Shown here one piece after another: positions 34,812 to 48,100 of a stretch of DNA of 64,000 nucleotides; positions within the stretch are counted from its first letter, which is position 1, and each line of letters starts with the position of its first letter. The position numbers and the translations under genes are program-made. The stretch is from Holothuria scabra (lineage: Eukaryota; Echinodermata; Holothuroidea; Aspidochirotida; Holothuriidae). The DNA lies in NCBI GenBank assembly GCA_037179385.1, contig CM074184.1, positions 13,844,001-13,908,000 of the forward strand, given 5' to 3'. Under the pieces are notes generated by a model. The model made no database searches. It saw nothing but the letters and a program-made list of their open reading frames with translations, and was not told the DNA's origin.

Positions 34812-35898
34812 TTTATTTTATGGAATTTTCTAACTCTGTTTTGGGACAATCACAGCATTTTTTCCAGCTGTAGCTCAATGGGGTGTTTTCCATACTCCAT
34901 TGCTTATGCTGAGCACCAAACATAATGGCAGTAGGTTCCATTTTTAAAGTCTTTGGACTGATCTGGTCAGGAGTCAACCCCAAGACCTCATGACTGCAAG
35001 TTGGATGCTCCAACCACTTGACATGTACCATGCAGTTTGATAAGGCGTTACCCTAATTCTAAATAAGATCATGTAGGTGCACAACTGTATTTAAACTTGC
35101 TGCACATACACAAATGATATGTATTGAAAACTATTCTTTTCAGATGAATATTTATATTTTTTGTATTTCTGTTTTCATTTAAGCAATGTACAAATAATGA
35201 TACCACAAGATAATGGCTATGCCAGAAGATAAATGAATTCCATTACATGAAAATACAAGACACAGATCAGTTACATCTTTGATGTTTAGCATCACCATAG
35301 TTGTTTCTTTCTTTCTTTCTTTTACTTTTTTTGCAATTTTGGAAGATAAAGATAAAAACTAGGACATTGTCTATTTAAACCTTGTTAGTTACAAAACTTC
35401 AATTTTGCCTTTTCTTGGAATTATATCTTTAAACGTTGATTGCAACAAGATATCTCTAAATGTAAAGGAAAGATTGAATGGTAGAAAATATGATTTATGG
35501 TTTGAAAAGAATTTTTGCAATCAACTTTGCTCTACATTATATTGCTTGTAGTATGACATCCTCAACAAAAACAGCATGGTACAAATAAGAGCAATAATAT
35601 GAAAGGCACTTGTTCAAAGTGTATAACACAGTGTTTGACATAAAAGTTAATGGAACAGTACAAAGGGTACAGGGTGTCTGGGATACAGTCCAAACTGTTC
35701 AACCAAACTTTCAATGTTATGAATTGAATGTCTTGAGTACAACTGTCACTAACTTCTAATCAGCTATTTCAATAAAGCTTAATTCCACCACTACAGAGCC
35801 TTTCATTGCGTCAATATGTTAAGTTTAGCCCTTGACGCAACAGCATCATTTCATTAGGTGGCTTGAATGTAAAACTGACACTGAACATTGCATCATTT
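34812..35898 (-). other. Possible 3' UTR of PRKDC with a poly(A) signal
   Basis: The first canonical minus-strand AATAAA after the stop codon lies at 34817-34812. The intervening 1.1 kb is non-coding and includes a SINE-1 copy at its far end (34835-35040). A transcript end here is inferred; no other evidence supports it. Confidence 0.25.
34835..35040 (-). mobile_element. SINE-1 copy
   Basis: Contains TTTTTTCCAGCTGTAGCTC, GTTTTCCATACTCCATTGCT, AATGGCAGTAGGTTCC and, on the minus strand, a head with GGTACATGTCAAGTGGTTGG followed by GGGGTTGACTCCTGACCAG. Full body, diverged. Confidence 0.8.
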
Positions 35899-36115
35899 TT
35901 AAATGAAAGACTGCCACCCTGCATAAGTTCTTCCAAGAATATTTGGGTCCATTGCTTGGTCAATCAAACATGACACCTGGGCCTCAACACTCAAACCAGT
36001 GTCAGTCATCTTGTCTTGGGCCCGTACATTGTTGTATCGTTTGTCACCTTTCACAACAGCTTTGAAGTGATTCAAAACATCAGATTTTCCGTGAATACTT
36101 TTATCAAGTTCCCTC
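35899..36115 (-). CDS. PRKDC: PRKDC terminal exon with FATC domain and stop, residues 868-939
   Basis: The acceptor is CTTATCTTCAG. Coding continues through [20 protein letters not shown], then [20 protein letters not shown] and SFI, and stops at TAA (35901-35899). LIDQA.DPNILGR...GW is the FATC signature. Vertebrate DNA-PKcs ends GWEPWM, so the last residues differ. Confidence 0.96.
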
Positions 36116-39100
36116 CTGAAGATAAGAGAAAGAGAGTGTGTTATTGTGCCAACTTGTCCTTTATCCCTTTATCTAATATCTGTTGCATATGAAGAATGTA
36201 TTTAAAGTAGTGTGGGATCTGATCTAATCAAGATGGGAGTATCAAATCCCCCCCCCCTCCCCCCCCCACTCTCTAACATGTGATGACAACTTTTCCAATA
36301 GTATCCATTCAATAACAACAGAAAAAAAGAAATCAATTAAAAATAATGCACTCCCATGAAACTTCCTATCAAATCTACCATGAAGTCTAAACATGATCAC
36401 ATGACACAGTAAAGCCAACTCATTGTGTCACACCACCCAATGAACCATGACTTTTTTTCCCTTCACCACAATTTTAGAGGTTTTTCAAATTTGGGTAAAA
36501 TCCTCTTCTTGAAGTTTCTTTTCCTTCTTGAAATCCCTTCAGTAAAGGAACATTTGAGAGCAAAAATCCCAGTAATTAATGGACAGACCTTCTATGGAAA
36601 ATAACAATCATACATACAAGTTATCAATCAACCATTCCATTTGCTTTCATTTAAAATCACCGTTTGCAGCAGTCTCATTGAACAATGCATGCTACCAGAG
36701 GTGGGGATCGTTTGCATGGTTTAAAATACTTGAACTTATATTTGGCAAGTATGTCTGTAATGCAAGTTTCTGCCCATAAGGTGTAAAACACAGCCAAATA
36801 GGGCAAGTGCTGGGTTAGGGGTTAGATGGGAGTTTTACAGCCCAGTTTCCAACCAATTGGTTCAAGTCAAGCAAGCGAAGGCCTGTTCTCAACTCTGGTC
36901 TGTTTTCCTTACTCCACTGCTTATGCTGAGCATGAAGCACAATGACAGTAAGTTCCATTTTTAAAGTATTCAATGTGATCCGGCCAGGACTCAAACTCCT
37001 GACCTACTGTCTGAAAGTTTGATGCTATAACCGCTTGACAATGGAAATCCTGGTGTTAGTATGGTTTGCACAATAAACATGCAGCACATTGGTCTAACAA
37101 GCCTTGGGTACATTACGATGACACCACAGCCTAATATTTCCACCCAGTGCTATGGCGGAGTGGATAAAGGCGGTGGCATCTGAAGCGATGAAGCTTAGCA
37201 AACGAGAGGTCTGGAGTTCGATTCCTGGTGGGGTCAAAAGTAAGGTGGGTTTTTCATCCAAGAGCAATCTACCATTTTCCCATCTGAACTGACCTTTCAA
37301 AAAATACCAAAATTGATTCAAATCGTTGAATTGGTTGCCACCCAAAGTGAAGTTGTAATTCATAAGACAATGGCTTTTCCCACATTCGTGGTCGCTTAGC
37401 TTTGTAAAAAAACTGCCCTTCAAGGCCTGATTATTACTCCAGGGTTTGTGCAAATTCAAAATGTAAAGATGCTATGACTTTTTCATGGTTTTCAATGACC
37501 TTGACTCATATTTCCATGACCTTTAAAACAGTGAGATCCAAATTTCTATCTTAAAGATCGATTTTTCCAAAATAATGTAACTGAACATTGAGGAAATGGG
37601 AACAATAAGTCTACTTAAAATTCCCTGATTTTTCCTGGCATGGGAATTTACAAAATTCATTTTTCCCTAATTCTTTCAAAAAATTTGAAATTTTGGTTTT
37701 CAATTGAAAATTATCTAAAGGGAAAAAATTTGAAATTTTCAAAGGATTCAGTTTTCCCGGACAGGACCTGAACTAACCCCATCTTCTATCTCGTTGATAG
37801 CAGGATCAGCGGCCTGACGGCTGTAATAACACCAAAGAATTTCAGCAGGAGTCACAACAAGAATAGAAGACACAAATAATTCAAGTTACAAAAACCAGAA
37901 AGCCAAAAGACTTAGTGATTCCTTGCTGCTGAAATGTAAGGCCTTTTTTCACATTGACATTGCTTGGCAATGTTTTTCAAGTAACAGGGCTCCATAATGT
38001 GCCCACAAAGTACACAGGCAAGGCATCCAATCTTGAGATCCCCCTTGCCCATCGTGAACCCAAATGACATTTGACCTCCACCAAAAACTTCTGGGACCAT
38101 GTATTCACTATGTGCCTCCCACATGACAAGTTACAGGACCCTACAAGTGACCTTTCTTGAAAGACTGTACAGGAAAGCTTGTCAGGCTTTGAACATGCCG
38201 ACTCCAAATGAACTTTGACCTTTGGGAAAATCAATAGAGATCATCTACTTAATATGACCAATCCACACACTAAATATGAGCACAGTCACATGTACCGTTC
38301 TTGACATACCGTGTTTATGAAGTTTTGACCTCTCGTGACCCCAAATGCCCTTTGACCTCCACCAAAAACAATAGGTATCATCTACTCAATATGGCCAATG
38401 CACACACCAAATAGGAGATTAGTCATTCTTACCCTCCTTGAGATACCTTGTTTACAAGCAATTTCTAAGGAATTTACCTATTGACCTCTCGTGACCACAA
38501 ATGACCTTTGACCTCCACAAAAATCGATAGGGATCATCTACTAAATATAACCAACCCACACACCAAATATGAGCATAGTCACATGTACCGTTCTCAAGTT
38601 ATCGTGTTTACAAAGTTTTGACCTTTTGACCTCTCGTGACCCCAAATGAACTTTGATCTCCACCAAAAACAATAGGGATCATCTACTCAATATGAACAAC
38701 CTTTACACCAAATACGAGGTTAGTCACACTTACCCTTCTTGAGATATCGTGTTTACAAGCCAAAGCATCACATACACACACACACACACACATATACACA
38801 TGACATCACCATCGCATAGATTCCTTGCCTGCCTTCGGCAAGGAATCAACAAGATATATCTTACCTTGTAATATAAGAAGGGTTGGCCCCTTGCAGCTTG
38901 GCTTTTGCAATTAATACTCTCTCCTTTGGATACCATAAAGCATCGCTTGATGCTTCCTCCAACCCCTGACCCTTGCTGGCTGTTTTATCTGCTAGTTGCT
39001 ACAGAGAACAAAAGAGGGTTAGGTATGAAAGACTCTTCATTGACTAAAATACAACAATAGACAATTGCCATTTGACAGACACACTCACGCTCCTTAGCAC

Positions 39101-42100
39101 TCATAAATTCCAACCAAGGAGCAATAATTGTTCATGCTCCTAGATTTCCTGCCACGAGTAGAACAATGGTATGCGTACATGTGAACACGAATGTATCTCC
39201 ATTTCAATGCCTCGTATTGTTCACTGTACATTAGACATAAGTGCATTAATTATTAACAAGCGAAAGATAATGTATCTTAGAAAAGCATAGTACATGTAAA
39301 CACAGGTATAACTAGCTTGGCAATTGTACAACTTTTGGCATGGCCCACCTACAACCAACCTACGCTATGAAATGCTTACAGGTGCAGCAGTTTTTCAATA
39401 TTTCAATATTTCTAATATTTCTTGAAAGGACTTTTAAATCATATATATAGGGATATAGCTCACTGCTGCTCACTGCCTTAGCCATGTTCCCATTTGAGTG
39501 AGCACAGTGGATCAAGATCTACCTCGCTGAATCGAACTCTAATGGGAAAGTGGAGCAACAACACTCACTCAAGGTCAAGATCCACCGATTTTGATCCACC
39601 TTTCAGGTAGATCAAATCAACCGCGCTGGACCAAAGTTTGTAATGGGAACACATCGGTGGATCAAGTGACCCCGAATCTCCAGTTTATTGCTTCCAGCAT
39701 GCATTTCCTTTCCTGTGTCAAATGCGGGTAATATTTCTTTGTTCTAGGCCAAACTAGGCATGGTGTGCTACAGGCAAGTGTATAGAGGGCAGTAGTATAG
39801 TTTGCTTTTTTTGTGGTTTTCAGAAATGATAGACTCTCAAGAACTCAGTGACTGAAAGAATGATATGTCTGGAGAAATTGTACGGTGTAAAGTTTAAGTC
39901 AAAAGTTCCCTCTGTGATATTGTATGGAAAAATCAGGGAACCAGTGTAGGTCTGGTTTTGTGAAAAACTGACTTAGCTTGGTAGTAAGCTATAGCAGTAG
40001 GCCTAATGCTACTTCTGGACACGTTTTGACCCTGGAAGATGATTACCGGGTCTCATCAGTTACGGTACGGGTAAAAATTGAGGTGCATGTGTGCCAGTGA
40101 TGGAACAGAGTCACAAGCGAATAAACTATTCAAGCATGGAGTTTCGTAAGAATCTCAATTAGATTTTGGTGTATATTTTCTTGATTTGAGAGGATTCCGA
40201 GTGTAGTGATGCTCTAATCAGAGAGTTGTGTGAGTTATTAGCAATGGACAGGGGACTCAAGATGTTCTGTGATCATGCCAGTGATTTAGTAGGTGACGTT
40301 TAAAAGATCCTTGGTTTTGATGTGAGGGGTGTATATAGGTGAACTTGAGAACCAAAGGTGGAAAGTAGGTTTGGGGTTTTGGTCTCTGCTCTGTTTTTGA
40401 ACCCAACAGTTGAGATCTTGTCATTGATATAACTTGCTAGGTAATTCCACATGCGTGCGTGCAGTTAGCGAAAGGTCTGTATACTACATGCACACTCATG
40501 TGTGTTTTTGTGATACAGTGCTATTGAGCGATACGAAATGGCAGGGCGACTTGTAAACATTGGTGACCTCACCCTTGTGCAATGTGTACATATAAACATG
40601 TTGATCTACCGCGCACACTCAAATGGAAACCCGGCTCTGGATCAAGTTATTTGACACCCTTTGATGCAACAAAACCTCTTTCTCATCAAGACCCCAAGCA
40701 AGGAGAGCAATAAACTCTCCTCACACTCCCCAGGAAAGCAATTGACTGAGCTCCTGTAAGGCATGAATAGAAGAATTAAATATACGGCATGACAATTGTG
40801 AACATTACCTGAAGGGACCTCTAAGAGTATGGTCATGTAACAAATTTTTCTAAACAAGTAGTGGAGTAAAGGAGCCTCACATGGCAGAAAGTGAAAATAC
40901 AATGTGTCTGAAAGCTTGTGAGACTCTAAAATTAAAATAAAATTATTGGAGACATCTATTAGTTTTTCTTGGGAAGGGGGGGGGGGTTCTTTGCTAAAAA
41001 ACTATAAGATACCTTCCAGTCAACTGAAGGTTCCTTGATGAAGACATCCATAGTATTCAAAAGAAGATCATGGTTCTGTCGCAGTGCCCTGAGACAGTGG
41101 ACCATAGTCTGCTTCAGAAGTCCATCTATTTTCATTGGTAGCATGAGTTTCACAATTTGACGAGTGAGCCGGAAAGGGATCAGCTCAGGAATTGGTAAAA
41201 CCTTGAAAGAAAGAGTAAGATTCATGTCAAGATTAAGACAAGCTCCACTGGTGTGTAATTTGTAAACTGTGCTAAATTGAATAGTAATCCTAACATCTAT
41301 TCCATGAAGAGGTATATTTGATTTTGAAATAGTTTCTTCTTGCAATGGAAACTTTCACAGCCAAAATATTTGTAATTTCAAATGAAAGGAAGCTCACAAG
41401 TATTTTTGGAATCAATGAGAAACATATACTTGAGATCAAAACCATTTCAAGCTTTAAGTTTGATATTTCGTTCTTTAAGTTTGACATTTCGTTCTGTTTT
41501 TGGTAATATGATTTCCTATGCTCTTTTAACCCCTGGTCTATCAGAGGTGTCACCCATTTTCCCTCAAATTGGCTAATTTTAAAACCATTTTTGTTGAGTT
41601 AGTTAGATGGAGTATACAGCCCAATTTCCAACCAATTGGTTCAAGTCATGCCGGCCACTGCCTTTTTGCCAGTTGTGGCACACTGGCCATTTTTGTTGAA
41701 AAGAATGATTAACAACTATAAACAGGTACTAGTAACCAGTCCTATTGTTACATAGTAGATTGCAATCTTGCAATAAAAGCACAACAGAATACTTTTTTTC
41801 TGAACTTAGAGTATTCTGTGTTTTGAAGGGAGCAAATTTCGAATACAAGCAGTATCGTTCCTTTAACAATCAAGCACACATCTCAAGTAACAGTCCCAAA
41901 GACTCCATTACTGCAATCAATATCAATCAGTCTAAGGTAACATGAGTCATAACCTTACCAAAGTAGCAGACCCAAAGGCATGACCAAAATCAATTCCAAT
42001 CATCCTTCCAGAGTCCAAACTGACTAGAAAGTTTGAAGGATGGCGGTCTCCAATTCCCAGTACATACTGACATATACAGAGGGTTGCAAATGACTTGGCA

Positions 42101-45100
42101 AAGTGAGTTCTCAAAGTTAAGAAAGCCTCAGGTGAGGCACTCATCTCAAGGAATGCTTTCCTGTAAAGAAAGTATCGCCAAAATAAAACTATGTCTACTT
42201 CAGCTAGATGACATGTTGTCTATGATGTTTATACAAAACATCTAGACAATCCATAAAAGTCTATGAAATCTGAAAACTGCCATAGAAAGTATTCAAAAAA
42301 AAAAATTGAATTAAGTGTATGATACTTCCGCTGCTGCAATGCTCCAAGTGCCCTCTTAAGTCTGGAACTAAAACTTTATTTTAATTGCAGCAAGTTGCAA
42401 GACCTCAAAGTTTCCTCCACAGGGCTTTTACCATCTCTGATATTGGATATACTGCATTTTTTGGATACTGTAAAATGAAAATAATGTCAAACAGCATTAA
42501 CACCACCATACCCTGCCCCCCACCCCCCCCCCCCAAAAAAAAAGAAAAAGAAAGAAGAAAATGAATTGTTGCAAATTTGTATACACACTTGATTCAACAT
42601 AGACAGTCCAGTTGTCTCATAAAAGTTATGCATTAATTAACCTAGAGTGTACCATAAATAGGATTGCAAAAAGACTCCCTCCGCACAAAAAGCAAAACGG
42701 GAAAGAAAATTAATAGTAGCAAGTTGCATGAATACTTGATACATCGTAGTGAACCAAGCAAGCCAAAGTAGTTACATCATTTAATTTTCAGTATACAATA
42801 GCATGTACCTAACTAAAGATAAAAGAATGACTAGTACTCCCACCCCTCTGCCCCCTCCCCCCCCCAAAAAAAAAGAAAGTGATTGAAGAGAATTTGCAAC
42901 AAACTGTAAATCCATCATACAGCCACTGATATTAACCATAAAGAGAGTTATATCATATTTGCAGTTTACATTGGAGACATTTTACCTTCATTTCTCTCTA
43001 TTACTTATTCACCAACAAATCATTTTTCTGCAAACAAGCAGATGTAACTACTCAAAGAGGATGGAATGCACGACCTTTATGTAACAAAATATAAAAAGCA
43101 ATGACATTGTGCCGTAACAAATGTCTAATCAAACAATCCAAAGGAGACCATGTTTCATCCCAACATGCTAGCATTTGTTTTACCTTGACAAGTCCCAGGG
43201 TATGCCTTCTTCACATTTCCTGAAATTATTGACAGCTTCCTGGTAGCTGGCTTTCCTGACACAAATGAAACATCAGTGGAGAAAAATTTGATTACCAATA
43301 TGAGGATAAATAGAGCTATGTTACAAAAAAAATATTCCAAGGCTATTACTGCAAATGACAACTTGAAATATAAACAAGATTTATCCTGTTGATAATGTAA
43401 TTTGTGAATATAACAAGGAACAAATGAAGCCAAAAGTAGTTTCACTGTGAAACCTTTGGTTGTTTCTTTTGAAAGCTGTCTCTGTCTTACTCTATTATCT
43501 GATAATGTAATAATAAATTAGTAAATATTTCCTTATTCTTTGAGCCATTTAGGATTGAGGAATTTCCCAGTCAGAAAACTAATACCATTATGAAAACAAT
43601 ACAGAGTAGTGAATATGACAATACTCATTGCTAGCAAGAAAAAAAAGACTGGTATGTGTGTACCACATGAATTAGTAGTTTTGAGGCATTGTTTGATCTT
43701 AAGTACTTACAGCCTGTAACAATTCACCATACACATGGTCTGGTCAGGTTTGAATTTCAAAAAGGAATTCACCAAATTGAAATCACATAACATATTGTTG
43801 AGAAAAGCCAGAATGGTCAGTAACCAGTGGTCAACCTGATAAGAAGAGATACGCTGCTTGGTACACTGTCTTTAAGGTCAATTATGCAGAACTACTAGGT
43901 ACGTTGTGGTCTTGCGTAAAAGATTGAAGAAAATCTCACCATGAAGAAAACTTTTCACTTTGGAAAAATTCACATTCACTTACTCCCTATCTTGTTTAGG
44001 TGAATACTTACTTGTACATTTTCCCATAAATTTGATGCAACTTGTCATTCTGTGAAGCAAATCCGTGCACCCAACTTGCATAGGCACTGAACATGAATGA
44101 TAAGAAGGATCAGGAAAGAACAAACTCCTTTAGACATATATCTCAATCAAATATCAAAGACGACTTCTACAAAAGATTTTAATTTACCTCACACTTCCCA
44201 CCTCCATTCTAACCAGTAAACTACATCATCAACCACCCCCCCCCCCCTAATTTTTCTCTCCCTCACTCATCACATTCTGATGAGATAAAATGTTTAAATG
44301 TAGAAAGTAAGAAATTAAGACATATCTAATCAATTATAAACATGTTAATGTGATAATTATAACATATCCAAATCAATTAATACTTATGTAAATAAATAAT
44401 AAAGACATCTAAATAAAAAAAATTGTTGATAAAATTTCTCTTTACAATATAAATGTTACCATAAATGTTACCACTACAATACGAAATAAAAGATGTCTTT
44501 AATAATTTAAAACACTGTTGAATAACAAAGCCCAAAATGCAAGGCCCTGTTTCAGACTAAGGTTGTAAATCATTTCTTGCTGATGGGATACAGTGGCTTT
44601 GCTGTGGTACACTGATGATGCTATGATACAGTGAAACTGCTGTGATACATAGACGATGCTGCACATGTGGTAAAGTAATATTGCTGTGATAAAATGACAG
44701 TGCTGTGATACTGATGCATAGAGGCAATGTGATACAGAGACATTGTATAGATGGTGCTCTGATGCAGTGACATTGCTGTGGTACTAATACATAGTGGCAA
44801 TGTGATACAGAGACATTGCTGTGATACATAGATGGTACTTTGATACAGTGACATTGCTGTGATACTAATACATAGTGGCAATGTGATAAAGAGACATTGC
44901 TGTGATACATAGATGATGCTATGATACAGTGACATTGCTGTGATACTAATACATAGAGGCAATGTGATAGAGAGACATTGCTGTGATACTAATACATAGT
45001 GGCAATGTGATACAGAGACATTGCTGTGATACTAATACAAAGAGGCAATGGGATACAGAGACATTGCTGTGATACATAGATGGTACTTTGATACAGTGAC

Positions 45101-48100
45101 ATTGCTGTGATACTAATACATAGTGGCAATGTGATAAAGAGACATTGCTGTGATACATAGATGATGCTATGATACAGTGACATTGCTGTGATACTAATAC
45201 ATAGAGGCAATGTGATAGAGAGACATTGCTGTGATACTAATACATAGAGGCCATGTGATACAGAGACTTTGCTGTGATACATAGATGGTGCTTTGATACA
45301 GTGACAGTGCTATGATACTAATACATAGAGACAATGTGATACAGAGACATTGCTGTGATACATAGATGGTGCTATGATACAGAGACATTGCTGTGATACT
45401 AATACATCAAGGCAATGTAATACAGAGACATTGCTGTGATACTAATACATAGAGGCAATGTGATACAGTGACATTGCTGCGATACTAATACATAGAGGCA
45501 ATGTGATACAGTGACATTGCTGCGATACTAATACATAGAGGCAATGTGATACAGTGACATTGCTGCGATACTAATACATAGAGGCAATCTGGTACAGAGA
45601 CATTGCTGTGATACATAAATCGTGCTATTGTGACACCACAAACTGAATCATTAGACACGACACAAATTGTGGGTTTTATAATATATTTGCAGGAGATCTT
45701 ATGAATACATGTGTTCCAGGGGTGTGATCTTCCAAGGAGAATTTCCTAAAACACAGAAAAATAATACAAGGACAATAATAAATAATACTGTCATCAAACA
45801 TGAAAAAGAACGACAATAAGCATTGCAACGTTATGTACTTAATCATGCTTAGCACACAAAAGAATCATATTACTTTAACAGGTAGTCTACATATGGCTTT
45901 GACATAAGAATATAAAGGGGAACACTATATTGCTTTAAGGCCTGGACAGTTATCTACACTGACACAAGTAGAGTTTAGCCAGTAAACACACAAGAAATCT
46001 TAAAGTAATACTCTTTATCCTAAATGCAAACAAAGCTTGTGCAGTACGTGCTGCAGTCAATCTGTTAAAACACACTATCCTAAATCTCAAGGGATTAGAA
46101 ATAGACATAGATTGTCATTCACTGAATACTATTCCAAATTTAACCTACGACACCAAAAGAATGCTAAATGTTTCAGTAGAGCAGATTCACAAAATAAACT
46201 TTTAACCTAAAACTGTCCTGTTGTCTCTTGGGAATCTTAAATCATCCTACTGTACACACTGATACATAGGAGCAATACATGGGGCATAAGTGTGTTGGAG
46301 CATAAACAAACAATGGCTGTAGTAGCCTAGCACTGGACTGCTTGATATTGTGACGTCATACAAACTTTCTTAGAAACTGACTCATAATGACATCAGCCTT
46401 CTAGCTGGAGCACATGGGTCTAAATCCTTTGTTCTAACCCTCATGGCCTAGCATAGCATTTCCAATGTACTAATTACACTTTTAACAAATAAACTTTCTA
46501 AAACTTCTGGTTTTCAGGCAAAAACACTTAAACTTCAATAGCATGAATTTAAAAAAAAGGTTCTTTCTTCTAAAGAGACATACTTTTCAAAATAAACATT
46601 ACTTTTATCTTGAGTTTGTGAACTTTTCTAAAGTATTTACTTTGGAGTGCCAGCAATTCAATTCAGTCTTATTTTACTTCATGTAGGATAAAATAAACTT
46701 ATTCAATTATTTCAAGGTGGTTTCTTATTCAGTAATTTAAGACTTAATTTCAAAGAATAAAATAGGCCATCTCATTGCTTAATTATGAAAGTCATCTATC
46801 TTTCGCAAAATAGTACAAAATTCAAGAAAACACAAAATATGAACTTACCCCAGCCCTCTGCTTCAAATCAACTCAAAGGAACCTTTCCAATTGACAACTC
46901 ACATGGATTCCAATGAAAACTTCTCAATTAAAACATTTGAAAGATAAGAATAGCTTTTTAAACTGGATTGTGGAATACAGGTGTTGAGCACACAAGTTGC
47001 AGATCACAAGTGGCATGTCTTGGCATGAGGATCACCTTGCATCATGTGAGGGGTGAGTCAGAAGTATGAGGGCGTTATTTAGAGGGCTCACTCTTAACTA
47101 ATACTTAACTTAAAGTGGTGGACATACCATTTGGCCATGTCACACTATAATACAGTGACATTGCTGTGATACAAACACATAGAGGCAATGTGATACACAT
47201 ACACTGCTGTGATACATATATGGTGTGACATTGCTGTGATACCAATACATAGAGGCAATGTGATACAGAGACATTACTGTGATACATAGATGATGCTATG
47301 ATACAGTGACATTGCTATGATACCAATACATAGAGGCAATGTGATAAAGAGACATTACTGTGATACATAGGTGGTGCTATGATACAGTGACATTTCTGTG
47401 ATACTAATACATAGAGGCAATGTGATACAGAGACATTACTGTGATACATAGATGGCACTATGATACAGTGACATTGCTGTGATACATAGCTGGTGGTGTC
47501 AAACGTAGATTGTGCTATGATACAGTGACATCGCTGTGATATTAATACATACAGGCAATGTGATACCGCGACATTGCTGTGATACAAAGATGGTGCTGCA
47601 ATACATAAATGGTGCTTTGATACAAGAAAGTTGATGTGATGAAGACATGTTATGGTAATAATTATAACTTTAAGAAGTGTACAATTAACTCACTCTGTCT
47701 TTTTTTTGTCGATCTTCTTCACCTGAAGAAATGCCCCCCATGTAGTGGTGTTGGCAACAAATTCAATGAGACCAAGTCTGAAATTATCAAAATTACAAAT
47801 AATTATCAAACATTATGGAACAAATTGAGGGAAGTAATTCAATGCTTAATGTGATGTGAACAAAACATAAAGTAATGAGGCTAAAATACTATCTGTCAAT
47901 GTAAGGATTCTTTGTCCAGGTATATATGAGTCCAAAATGAAGGGCCCATCTATCTTTAGAAAGAAATGATGCTGTGTCTGAGTGGATAAAGTAGTGACAT
48001 TTGGAATGATGAAATTAAATAGCAACCCCAAAGTTTGAGGTTGGCTTACCATTTCAGTCAAGACAAGTTGGGATTTTTAAACCAAGAACAACCTATGGTT

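Noticed and set aside
37150..37235. Possible tRNA gene (TGGCGGAGTGG and GTTCGATTCC boxes)
   Set aside because: No matching acceptor-stem arms, poor anticodon arm, and a second copy with the same downstream body at 47965, so it is a SINE head.
44557..47587. Long minus-strand frames of the [11 protein letters not shown] type
   Set aside because: They are translations of the 38/43-bp satellite, open in several frames at once and interrupted by no splice logic.
47694..47723. Earlier donor GTGAAG for the PRKDC hinge exon
   Set aside because: It would need an extra exon that I could not find; the GTGAGT donor gives exact phase continuity to the exon at 44086.
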